From assembly GCA_900547805.1 (NCBI GenBank), contig URIE01000096.1, positions 1 through 6,555 of the forward strand: a DNA stretch of 6,555 nucleotides. The letters are read 5' to 3'. Each line of letters opens with the position of its first letter. Position 1 is the first letter of the stretch. Shown here piece after piece: positions 1 through 6,500 of this stretch. The notes beneath the pieces are model-generated. The model worked only from the letters and a program-made list of their open reading frames with translations. It was not told where the DNA came from and did no database searches. The translations under genes were made by a program, and so were the position numbers. This DNA is from an uncultured Collinsella sp. GTDB lineage: Bacteria; Actinomycetota; Coriobacteriia; Coriobacteriales; Coriobacteriaceae.

Positions 1-1214
1 TCCCCACCGAGGAGGCCGAGGCCTGGACCAGGCTCACCTGCGAGGCCGATGCCGTATGGCACAAAGCCAAGGCGGCCAACGACTGGGCGAGCTTTGAGCC
101 CTATGTCGACAAGATCGTCGGTCAGCTTAAGCATCAAGCTGAGCTCATGGACCCCAAGCGTGACCCGTACGATGTATGGCTCGACCAGTACGAGCGTGGC
201 CTTTCCACCGAGAGCTTCGACGCGTTTTGCGATGAGGTCAAGGCCACCGTCGTGCCGCTCGTGCATGCCATCGGTGAGCGCGGCCAGCAACCCGCAGCCG
301 ACTTTTTGCACGCGCATGTGCCCGAGGCTGCCCAGCGTGCCATGAGCTTTGACCTGATGAAGCTTGTGGGCCTGGACCTGGACGACACCACGCTCGCCTT
401 TACCGAGCATCCGTTTAGCGAAGGCTTCTCGGTGGGCGACGCGCGTATCGCCACGCATATCCACGAGGACGATTGCATCTCCAACGTCTACAGCATCATC
501 CACGAGGCCGGCCACGCCATGTATGAGCTGGGCGTGAACCCCGCTTACGCGCGCACGTGTCTTGAGGGCGGTACCTCCATGGGCATCCACGAGAGCCAGA
601 GCCGATTCTTTGAGAACACCGTGGGCCGCAGCCTCGCCTTTATGGGCCCGCTGCTCGAGGTGCTGCGCCGTCACGCGCCCGAGGTCTACGGCAACGTGGA
701 CGAGGACGCGCTCTACCACGCGGTGAACATCGCGCAGCCGTCGCTGATCCGCACCGAGGCCGACGAGCTCACCTACCCGCTGCACGTTATGGTGCGCTAC
801 GAGATTGAGCGCATGCTGTTTGCCGGCGAGGCCACGGCCAAGGACATCCCCGCGCTTTGGAACCGCTTTATGAACGAGTACCTGGGCATTCCCGTTCCCG
901 ACGACACGCACGGGTGCCTGCAGGATACGCACTGGAGCGGAGGCTCGTTTGGTTACTTCCCCACCTATGCTCTGGGCAGCGCCTACGATGCCATGTTTGT
1001 GCCGGCCATGTGCCGCGACGGCGTCGACCTTACCGGCGCCTGCGCGAGCGGCGACCTGACACCCGTCCGCGCCTGGCTGGGCGAGCACATTTGGCAGTGG
1101 GGCCGCGCCAAGGACGCGCCGGAGCTCATCCAGGGCGCATGCGGCATGGCGTTCGACGCCCGCTACTACTGCAGCTACCTGCAGGACAAGTTCACCACGC
1201 TCTACGAGCTGTAA
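1..1214 (+). CDS. M32 family metallocarboxypeptidase (carboxypeptidase Taq), 5'-truncated
   Basis: This is a zinc carboxypeptidase of peptidase family M32, which trims C-terminal residues from peptides and is normally cytoplasmic. The reading frame is open from base 3 and gives 403 residues before the TAA at 1212-1214. Family members are about 500 residues, so roughly 100 N-terminal residues lie beyond the left edge. The ATG at 147 is internal, because the upstream codons continue the family-like sequence. Counting from base 3, the M32 motifs appear in order: HPF at 136-138, a DARIAT version of the DXRXT motif soon after, HEAGH at 167-171 (two zinc histidines and the catalytic Glu), HESQ at 196-199, IRTEAD at 249-254, and GCLQDTHW at 304-311. 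The Glu of HESQ is 30 residues after the first zinc His, the spacing I recall for the third zinc ligand in the Pyrococcus furiosus enzyme. No signal peptide can be judged because the start is missing. It converges on glmM. I see no frameshift, so it should be active. Confidence 0.95.
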   Translation, partial: PTEEAEAWTRLTCEADAVWHKAKAANDWASFEPYVDKIVGQLKHQAELMDPKRDPYDVWLDQYERGLSTESFDAFCDEVKATVVPLVHAIGERGQQPAADFLHAHVPEAAQRAMSFDLMKLVGLDLDDTTLAFTEHPFSEGFSVGDARIATHIHEDDCISNVYSIIHEAGHAMYELGVNPAYARTCLEGGTSMGIHESQSRFFENTVGRSLAFMGPLLEVLRRHAPEVYGNVDEDALYHAVNIAQPSLIRTEADELTYPLHVMVRYEIERMLFAGEATAKDIPALWNRFMNEYLGIPVPDDTHGCLQDTHWSGGSFGYFPTYALGSAYDAMFVPAMCRDGVDLTGACASGDLTPVRAWLGEHIWQWGRAKDAPELIQGACGMAFDARYYCSYLQDKFTTLYEL

Positions 1215-1236
1215 GGCATAACCGACACGCCAACGC

Positions 1237-1275
1237 AAAGGGGACGCCGCGGAACCAATCCGCAGCGTCCCCTTT
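1237..1275 (+). terminator. Hairpin terminator between convergent M32 peptidase gene and glmM
   Basis: A 16-base arm at 1237-1252 (AAAGGGGACGCCGCGG) pairs with 1260-1275 (CCGCAGCGTCCCCTTT) around a 7-base loop, AACCAAT, with a single C/A mismatch. It begins 22 bases after the peptidase stop codon and lies about 37 bases beyond the glmM stop codon on the other strand. The arms start with AAA and end with TTT, so the hairpin could act in both directions. The T-tract is only three bases on each strand, so termination is inferred mainly from stem strength and its convergent placement. The same heptamer recurs in the neighbouring palindrome, so the hairpin may instead be part of a dispersed repeat. 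Confidence 0.7.
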
Positions 1276-1280
1276 CCACC

Positions 1281-1309
1281 TAGTCGTTTAAGAACGTCCC
1301 CAATGACTA
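1281..1309. repeat. Intergenic palindrome with repeated CGTCCCC heptamer
   Basis: TAGTCGTT (1281-1288) and AATGACTA (1302-1309) form an inverted repeat of 8 positions with a 13-base loop. One pair is G:T, which is a wobble in + strand RNA and a mismatch in - strand RNA. The loop ends in CGTCCCC (1295-1301), a second copy of the heptamer in the right arm of the adjacent hairpin (1266-1272) and the complement of GGGGACG in its left arm (1240-1246). The element ends two bases before the glmM stop codon region. It resembles an intergenic palindromic repeat rather than a terminator, because no T-tract follows. Confidence 0.4.
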
Positions 1310-1311
1310 CC

Positions 1312-2643
1312 TTACAGAGCCTCGAGCGCGTTGGCGATGCGCTTCATGGCAGCATCGGCGGATGCTTGGTCGGGCGCTTCGGCCAAAACGCGAATCACCG
1401 ACTCGGTTCCACTTTTGCGCACGAGCACGCGGCCCTCGCCTGCCAGCGCAGTCTCGGCCTCGGCGATGGCGTTCTGCACGCCCATGTTCTCGAGCGCGGC
1501 GTCCTTGTCCGCCACGCGCACGGCCACCTGCGCCTGCGGCAGCAGCTTGCACGGAGCCGTGAGCTGCGAGAGCGTCTCGCGCTCGGCACGAATCACTTCC
1601 ATCACGCGCAGCGAGGTCATAATGCCGTCGCCCGTGCGCTCGATATCGCCAAAGATCGTATGGCCCGTCTGCTCGCCGCCCAGGCTGTAGCCGCCCTCGC
1701 GCATCTTGGCATACACGTGACGGTCGCCCACGCCGCTGGTCACGGCGCTCAGTCCGGCAAGCTCCAGCGACTTGACCAGACCAAAGTTGCTGGCGATCGT
1801 CGGCACCACGGTACCGCCCGAAAGGCGACCGTGCTTGTTCAGATACACGCCGCACACGTACAGGATCTGGTCGCCGTCTACCACGCGACCGCGCTCATCC
1901 ACGGCCAGGCAGCGGTCGGCATCGCCGTCATAGGCAAAACCCACGTCCAGGCCTTGCTCCACCACGTGGCGCTGCAGGCGCTCCATATGCGTGGAGCCGC
2001 AGTCGACGTTGATGTTAAAACCATCAGGCGCGGCATTGATCACGCGCACGTCGGCGCCCAGCGCGTCGAACACCGGCTTGGCCACCGAGGACGCCGAGCC
2101 GTTGGCGCAGTCGATGCCGATCTTGACGCCCTGCAGCGAAAAGTTCGCGCTGGCGATGAGCGAGGCAATGTAGCGGTTGCGGCCCTGCATGTAGTCCACC
2201 GTGGCGCCGATGTGGTTGCCCGTGGCCAGCGGCACCTCGCTCTTGCCATCGATGTAGTCCTCGATGAGCTCCAGTACGTCCTCGTCCATCTTAAAACCGT
2301 CGCTATTGACGAGCTTAATGCCGTTATCGCAAAACGGGTTGTGGCTCGCGCTGATCATGATGCCGCAATCGAAGCAGCCTTCCACGGTCTGATGCGCTAC
2401 GCCCGGCGTGGGGATCACGTGCAGCATATAGGCGTCCGCACCGCTCGCGACCAGACCACTCACCAGCGCCGCCTCGAACATATAACTCGAGCGACGTGTG
2501 TCCTTGCCCACGATGACGCGCGCCTTGCGCTCGCGGTTGGCGCCGTAATACCAGCCCACAAAACGGCCAATCTTATAAGCGTGCTCTACCGTCAGCCCAA
2601 CGTTGGCCTCACCGCGAAAGCCGTCGGTGCCAAAGTACTTCAT
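1312..2643 (-). CDS. glmM: Phosphoglucosamine mutase GlmM
   Basis: GlmM converts glucosamine-6-phosphate to glucosamine-1-phosphate, the step before GlmU makes UDP-GlcNAc for peptidoglycan; it is a cytoplasmic alpha-D-phosphohexomutase. The 443-residue protein matches the usual length (about 445). All four active-site blocks are visible: the N-terminal FGTDGFRG (4-11), the phosphoserine loop ISASHNP (97-103, catalytic Ser100), the Mg-binding DGDADR (240-245), the sugar-specificity loop GGEQTGH (323-329), and the C-terminal phosphate-binding RKSGTES (410-416). GGEQ(S/T)GH together with MKYFGTDGFRG separates GlmM from general phosphoglucomutases and phosphomannomutases. The ATG at 2643 is preceded by AAGGAGAG at 2654-2647, a strong ribosome binding site. 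The gene stands apart from the cdaA-ybbR or folP neighbours it has in many other bacteria. A hairpin abuts its ribosome binding site (see the terminator entry). No TTA, CTA or TCA codon occurs in it. Confidence 0.97.
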   Translation of the reverse strand: MKYFGTDGFRGEANVGLTVEHAYKIGRFVGWYYGANRERKARVIVGKDTRRSSYMFEAALVSGLVASGADAYMLHVIPTPGVAHQTVEGCFDCGIMISASHNPFCDNGIKLVNSDGFKMDEDVLELIEDYIDGKSEVPLATGNHIGATVDYMQGRNRYIASLIASANFSLQGVKIGIDCANGSASSVAKPVFDALGADVRVINAAPDGFNINVDCGSTHMERLQRHVVEQGLDVGFAYDGDADRCLAVDERGRVVDGDQILYVCGVYLNKHGRLSGGTVVPTIASNFGLVKSLELAGLSAVTSGVGDRHVYAKMREGGYSLGGEQTGHTIFGDIERTGDGIMTSLRVMEVIRAERETLSQLTAPCKLLPQAQVAVRVADKDAALENMGVQNAIAEAETALAGEGRVLVRKSGTESVIRVLAEAPDQASADAAMKRIANALEAL

Positions 2644-2654
2644 GCGCTCTCCTT

Positions 2655-2689
2655 ACAAAATAGGGGCGAACAGATTGCCTGTCCGCCCC
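2655..2689 (-). terminator. Hairpin terminator after the DUF4012 gene, or leader attenuator of glmM
   Basis: Read on the - strand, GGGGCGGACAG (2689-2679) pairs with CTGTTCGCCCC (2673-2663) around the 5-base loop GCAAT, followed by TATTTTGT (2662-2655). All 11 positions pair if one G:U wobble is allowed; on the + strand the same position is an A/C mismatch, so the structure favours - strand RNA. It starts 37 bases after the stop codon of the DUF4012 gene, as expected for its intrinsic terminator. The U-rich tract runs straight into the glmM Shine-Dalgarno sequence (2654-2647), so there is no room for a promoter between hairpin and gene. Confidence 0.75.
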
Positions 2690-2726
2690 AAAATGGTACT
2701 CGATTATCTGCGCTACCAGAAAAACC

Positions 2727-5039
2727 CTACGCCGACGCGCTGTCGCGAGCCGCCTGGCATGTAGGAGTCTGACGCAGCGTAAGCGGCTTGTCCCCCGCCT
2801 CGGCTGACGTGGTCAGCGTATATGTGATCGTCGTCGTCTCGCCAGCATGCAGGTCAACGGTGCCCGAATAGAAGGGGATTCCATGCCACGTAGCGGCGCC
2901 AAGACCAAACTGGGTGCCCTCGACGGTCAGATCAGTAATGTTGCCGCCCGTCGGGGCAAACAACGAGACATTCAGACGCTCGTCGTCACGCGCGGCATCG
3001 GGTGCGCTCGCCGCAACGTAATCGGGCAGCTTGTCAGCCTCCTCCTGCGTCATGATGTTCGTCAGGGTAACGGTGATGCGATAGGAGCACGTGCCGTCGC
3101 CGTTCTTCACGCCCTGGCCAATCTGCGTGTCGGCGTTCAGATACCAGTCGAGTTTGGAGAAGCTCAGGTTGTTAAAGTAAACGCCGGCAACGGGATCGGC
3201 GCTCGGGTCATCCGGATCGGGCAGCGAAGCGTCAATGCCCGTCTCTTTGATGGCATTCTGTTCATCATCGTTTCTCATCCACGCGATCAGGCGGCCCTCT
3301 TCGGCACCGCGCTCGAATGCACCGACAAGCTTTGTAACGTCAACGTCACCGATGCCACCGAGAATCTTGTCGAAGGCAGCGCTGGCGACGGATGCAAAGA
3401 TGCCATCCGACTCCTCGACCGGATAGTTCCAGTACACATCGTGCATGAGGACCTTTGCGGCGTTGGTGCCGTCGACAACCGTTCCGTCGGGCAGCGACAC
3501 ATTACCGACCAGGCCCAGCAGATACTGCAGGAACACCGGGTCGATACCCACGACGCCGTCAACGTCCTGCCCATACTGGGACTTCCACAGCGCGGCGACA
3601 CGCTGCGAGTTGCGGGGCCAATCAGGCGAATAGGTATTGCCCGAGTTGTACAGGTTACTGTGGTTGCCGAACAGCGCCTCATCCTCTTCGTCGACGCTCT
3701 CGACTGCCTCATCCTCGCTGAGTCCAATGCGGGGAACAAACTCGCCAATCGACATCTGGCCGTCGGTGACCGAAATCAGGCCCTGCGAACCGCCAAAGCC
3801 GCCGCAAGCACGAATCTCGACGTTGTTCATGGCGTACACAAGGTAGTTGCGCGTCTGGCCGTTGGCGCCGAGCATCTGGGGAAGGACGGGGGCGACCTTC
3901 TCCGCCGCGTCAACCGCACCGTTGAGGGTGGCAAAGCCGTCCTTGGCCTTATCGACCAGCTCGGTCACCTGGGAAATATGAGTATCGCCAATGCCCTGGA
4001 TCTTCTCGTTGGCGCTCTTGAACACCTTCGAGCTGCTGGAAAGCGAATCGGCGACCGCCTGCAGCGCGGACACGTTAATCATGCCGTCCTGGAACAGCTT
4101 GCCGGGCGTGGCCTGCGAAAGGTTATCGGCCATGGGAACCAGCGCATTGCTCGAGACATCGGACAGGGCGTCAATCATGGTGCGGGCCGCATTGATATCG
4201 CTGCCATACACCGGGATAAACGATGCCGCCGTCCACAGCGGGCTCGAGGTCTCCGCCTTCATGCTGTCGCAGAGCTCATCGATCTTCTTCGCGTCGTCAG
4301 GCAGCGTCGAAAAATCGCCCGACGTGACCTTGTCCTTAAGGCCACCGACGATCTCGACAGCCTCCTTCGCTTCACTCTTTACGGTCTTTGCCGAGTTAAG
4401 CAGCATAAAGCCGCCTGCGCCAAGCACAACGAGAAGCACCGCGACTACAGCGGCAATAATGGCGCCGGTGTGACGCTTTTTGCGCTCGCCCTTGCGATGG
4501 CGATGACGGACCAGACCGTCAGAGGTCGAACTCGACGAAGCGTCGCTACCGTAGTTCAAGCCAAAATCGTAATAATCTTCCTTGGAACCCGAGCCCGCAA
4601 ACTCGGCACCGCTATCATCCAGGCGGGCGAACGTGCCAGTCTCGGAGGCGCCGGTGTAAATCGTGCCAAGGTTACCCGTAAGCCCCGCGCCACCGGCAGA
4701 GGGAGAATTGTTGTCGGCCTTGCCGGCATTAACGTTGCCGGCGGCATTCGCGGCGTTGGTAGCACCTGCGTTGTTCGCGGGTACCGAAGGAGCCCCACTC
4801 GGCCGCGACGCGGAGGTTGCACCGCCCGCAAAGACATTCCCTCTTGCACGGCCGGTCTTTTTTGCCTTTTGTGACTGCTCGTACAGAGCGGTAAACATCG
4901 CCGTCTCGCCCGGGGACACGCGCTTACCGGAACCGCCCTGTCCAGCGCCGCCCGGCGTGCCGGCCTTACCAGCCCCGTTCGGACGCGGCGGAACTGCAGG
5001 ACGGCCGCTATCGCTGCCCTTAAAGTGATTACCAGCCAT
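2727..5039 (-). CDS. DUF4012-domain single-pass membrane protein
   Basis: The function is unknown; this is a predicted surface-exposed envelope protein. The 770 residues divide as follows. Residues 1-175 are a low-complexity Ala/Gly/Asn/Ser-rich cytoplasmic region. A basic cluster, RHRHRKGERKKRH (178-190), precedes one transmembrane helix at about 192-214, which predicts the N-terminus inside and the rest outside. A helical, Ser/Ala-rich stalk spans about 215-390. The DUF4012-like core includes YLVYAMNNVEIRACGGFGGS (399-418) and DGVVGIDPVFLQYLL (494-508), where related proteins have N-x-E-x-R-x-x-GG and a DGV-x-x-DP segment. The C-terminal region (about 620-755) is beta-rich, with LPDYV and APTGGNITDLTVEG, and looks like a beta-sandwich. 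An acidic run lies at 441-455. I chose the ATG at 5039 because GAGGA (5051-5047) sits 7 bases upstream; a TTG start at 5066 would add 9 residues and would put that site inside the coding sequence. The family assignment is from memory of its motifs. Confidence 0.85.
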   Translation of the reverse strand: MAGNHFKGSDSGRPAVPPRPNGAGKAGTPGGAGQGGSGKRVSPGETAMFTALYEQSQKAKKTGRARGNVFAGGATSASRPSGAPSVPANNAGATNAANAAGNVNAGKADNNSPSAGGAGLTGNLGTIYTGASETGTFARLDDSGAEFAGSGSKEDYYDFGLNYGSDASSSSTSDGLVRHRHRKGERKKRHTGAIIAAVVAVLLVVLGAGGFMLLNSAKTVKSEAKEAVEIVGGLKDKVTSGDFSTLPDDAKKIDELCDSMKAETSSPLWTAASFIPVYGSDINAARTMIDALSDVSSNALVPMADNLSQATPGKLFQDGMINVSALQAVADSLSSSSKVFKSANEKIQGIGDTHISQVTELVDKAKDGFATLNGAVDAAEKVAPVLPQMLGANGQTRNYLVYAMNNVEIRACGGFGGSQGLISVTDGQMSIGEFVPRIGLSEDEAVESVDEEDEALFGNHSNLYNSGNTYSPDWPRNSQRVAALWKSQYGQDVDGVVGIDPVFLQYLLGLVGNVSLPDGTVVDGTNAAKVLMHDVYWNYPVEESDGIFASVASAAFDKILGGIGDVDVTKLVGAFERGAEEGRLIAWMRNDDEQNAIKETGIDASLPDPDDPSADPVAGVYFNNLSFSKLDWYLNADTQIGQGVKNGDGTCSYRITVTLTNIMTQEEADKLPDYVAASAPDAARDDERLNVSLFAPTGGNITDLTVEGTQFGLGAATWHGIPFYSGTVDLHAGETTTITYTLTTSAEAGDKPLTLRQTPTCQAARDSASA

Positions 5040-5046
5040 AAAGAAA

Positions 5047-5051
5047 TCCTC
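5047..5051 (-). promoter_or_regulatory. Ribosome binding site that fixes the DUF4012 protein start
   Basis: GAGGA on the - strand lies 7 bases before the ATG at 5039. It favours that start over the in-frame TTG at 5066, which has no purine-rich site at proper spacing. Confidence 0.65.
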
Positions 5052-5188
5052 GCAATTGAGTCGCAATGAAAAAGTCCATAACGTTACTAGTCTATGGCAT
5101 TTTGAGCATCGACAGCTAAACTCCAGACACGGACATCAATTGGCGAAAATGCGGCACAACACCTTTTCTGTCTTGGCGGCGGCGCTAG

Positions 5189-6211
5189 CTACACCGTGAG
5201 GAACATCATCACGATGATCATGGCAAAGCCGATAAGGTCGGTCGGCAAAAACACCGTCCCCAGCATAACGGCGCTGGTGATGGTCGCCGAAACCGGCTCC
5301 ACAGTTCCGATGAGGCTCGCACGCACCGAGCCGATGTCCTTAACGCCCTGCATATAAAGCATGTAAGCAAAAAACGAGCCGATAACCACGAACACCGCGA
5401 GCGCCTCGATGCCGGCAGCGTCGAGCGCCGGCATATGCGCCCAGGGCTGCACGAAGACGCACGAGACCACGCCCGCCGTGAGCATTGCCGAGCCCGTGAC
5501 GATGGGGCTGCCGTATTCGGGCAGGATCTTGGCGGGAATCACCGCCATACACGCGGCGCTGACCGCACACATAAGACCTGCTGCCAGGCCAAGCGGCGAG
5601 ATATTCAGGCTGGTGGGGTCGCCGCCGGTGGCGATTAAAAAGGTTCCACCCAGAGCCAGGCCAATGCCGATGACTTCGCGAGTACGCGGCATGCGGCGAT
5701 CGATCGCGCAGGTGTAGCCCATGATGATAACGAGCTGCAGGCACTGGAGCACCGTCGCGGTTCCGGCGTTCGTCAGGCGCACGGCCGAAAGATAGCAAAA
5801 CTGGTTGAACAGCAGGCCAAAGGCGGTAAAGAGCAGCAGCTGCTTGCGATCGGCGGGTGTGGTCCAGAGCTTAATCAGGCGCTCGCGGTCGCGCGTAACA
5901 ACCACGGCCATAAAGAGTAGACCGGCGAGAATCTGACGCACGCTCATAAGCCACAAGGTATCGACGTGGTAGGTATCGAACAGAAAGCTCGCGCTGGTGC
6001 CCGAGAAGCCCCAAAACGAACCGCCCACCAGCGTAGCCAAGACGCCCGTGATCATCTTGCGCGTCGAAGCGCTGTTCAGGCGCTCGCGCCAGGCGCGGCG
6101 GGTGCTACGGCTGAGCTCGTCGGTGCCCTCGGGCACATCAATGTTCGATATATCGGTCATGGGCACCGAAGCCCCTGCGCCTTCGACCTGCTCGACACAC
6201 TCTTTGCTCAT
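5189..6211 (-). CDS. EamA/DMT-family ten-helix transporter
   Basis: This is a cytoplasmic-membrane permease of the drug/metabolite transporter superfamily (EamA type). The substrate cannot be read from sequence; relatives export amino acids, metabolites or toxic compounds. The 340-residue protein shows about ten hydrophobic segments, near residues 52-75, 87-105, 124-142, 147-168, 178-195, 206-226, 237-256, 268-287, 295-317 and 320-339, arranged as two EamA repeats. The family signature ahead of the last helix is seen as SLIGTVEPVSATITSAVMLG (299-318). The ATG at 6211 is preceded by GGGGGAG (6222-6216). A TTG at 6418 would add 69 hydrophilic residues with no ribosome binding site and is rejected; an internal ATG at 6160 has a weaker site. 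Two things are odd: a hydrophilic tail of about 50 residues precedes helix 1, where most relatives begin near the helix, and the protein stops at TAG inside or just at the end of helix 10 with no C-terminal tail. Confidence 0.9.
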   Translation of the reverse strand: MSKECVEQVEGAGASVPMTDISNIDVPEGTDELSRSTRRAWRERLNSASTRKMITGVLATLVGGSFWGFSGTSASFLFDTYHVDTLWLMSVRQILAGLLFMAVVVTRDRERLIKLWTTPADRKQLLLFTAFGLLFNQFCYLSAVRLTNAGTATVLQCLQLVIIMGYTCAIDRRMPRTREVIGIGLALGGTFLIATGGDPTSLNISPLGLAAGLMCAVSAACMAVIPAKILPEYGSPIVTGSAMLTAGVVSCVFVQPWAHMPALDAAGIEALAVFVVIGSFFAYMLYMQGVKDIGSVRASLIGTVEPVSATITSAVMLGTVFLPTDLIGFAMIIVMMFLTV

Positions 6212-6426
6212 TCCACTCCCCCGAAACAGCCTGGAAACAATTCGGCTTACCTTACCACGGCGAAGGCACCAGCTGGAGGCTTGTCCGCTTATCGGTAGGA
6301 CAATTCCGCAGGCGTCTTTCCATAGCTCGATACCGCAATGGCCTTGCATTATGCGACAGCCAAATCGCGGCAGCAGGCTCTTTTGAAATGGATACGACAA
6401 AGCCCCCGAATTCCACAATGTAAGCG
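6212..6426. other. Divergent intergenic region, upstream of the transporter gene
   Basis: Together with the tRNA promoter, this stretch separates the transporter gene from the tRNA gene. I see no credible small gene in it. On the - strand an open frame continues upstream of the transporter start, but it has no start signal. A perfect 6-bp stem with an 11-base loop (TTGTCC, GGACAA) lies at 6281-6303. CATAAT at 6348-6353 (- strand) could be a -10 element for the transporter, but its -35 partner is poor. No known riboswitch consensus was recognised. Confidence 0.35.
6216..6222 (-). promoter_or_regulatory. Ribosome binding site that fixes the transporter start
   Basis: GGGGGAG on the - strand ends 4 bases before the ATG at 6211. 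The spacing is slightly short, but it is the best site near any of the possible starts. Confidence 0.55.
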
Positions 6427-6471
6427 ATTTTTAAAAATGTTCTTGCCACCGAGTTCAGGCTCCGTTATATT
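6427..6471 (+). promoter_or_regulatory. Sigma-70-type promoter with UP-like element for tRNA-Val
   Basis: TTGCCA (6443-6448) and TATATT (6466-6471) are separated by exactly 17 bp and each is within one or two bases of consensus. Immediately upstream lies ATTTTTAAAAAT (6427-6438), a perfect 12-base palindrome at about -40 to -51 relative to a start near 6478. This is where an alpha-subunit UP element sits at stable-RNA promoters. Predicted transcription begins about 22 bases before the tRNA. Confidence 0.85.
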
Positions 6472-6500
6472 ATCCCTTGCGCACTTGCGCACCCTTGATC

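Noticed and set aside
1303..2772. A 489-codon open frame on the + strand opposite glmM
   Set aside because: It is codon-aligned with glmM, so it stays open only because glmM lacks TTA, CTA and TCA codons. Its translation is His/Ala/Arg/Val-rich with no domain features, and glmM has every catalytic motif.
2847..4874. A 675-codon open frame on the + strand opposite the DUF4012 gene
   Set aside because: It has the same codon-aligned antisense geometry, with no ribosome binding site and no membrane or domain pattern, while the - strand gene has a coherent topology.
5076..5097. Interrupted inverted repeat CCATA-N12-TATGG upstream of the DUF4012 gene, with ACTAGT inside
   Set aside because: The arms are only 5 bp, and no convincing promoter hexamers lie around them, so an operator call is unsupported.
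6281..6303. TTGTCC-N11-GGACAA hairpin in the transporter leader as a possible riboswitch
   Set aside because: It is a single 6-bp stem with a large loop, with no conserved motif of any riboswitch class I know and no terminator or sequestered ribosome binding site attached.
6212..6418. A 69-residue upstream extension of the transporter from a TTG at 6418
   Set aside because: There is no ribosome binding site at the TTG, the composition is unlike a transporter N-terminus, and a GGGGGAG site precedes the ATG at 6211.
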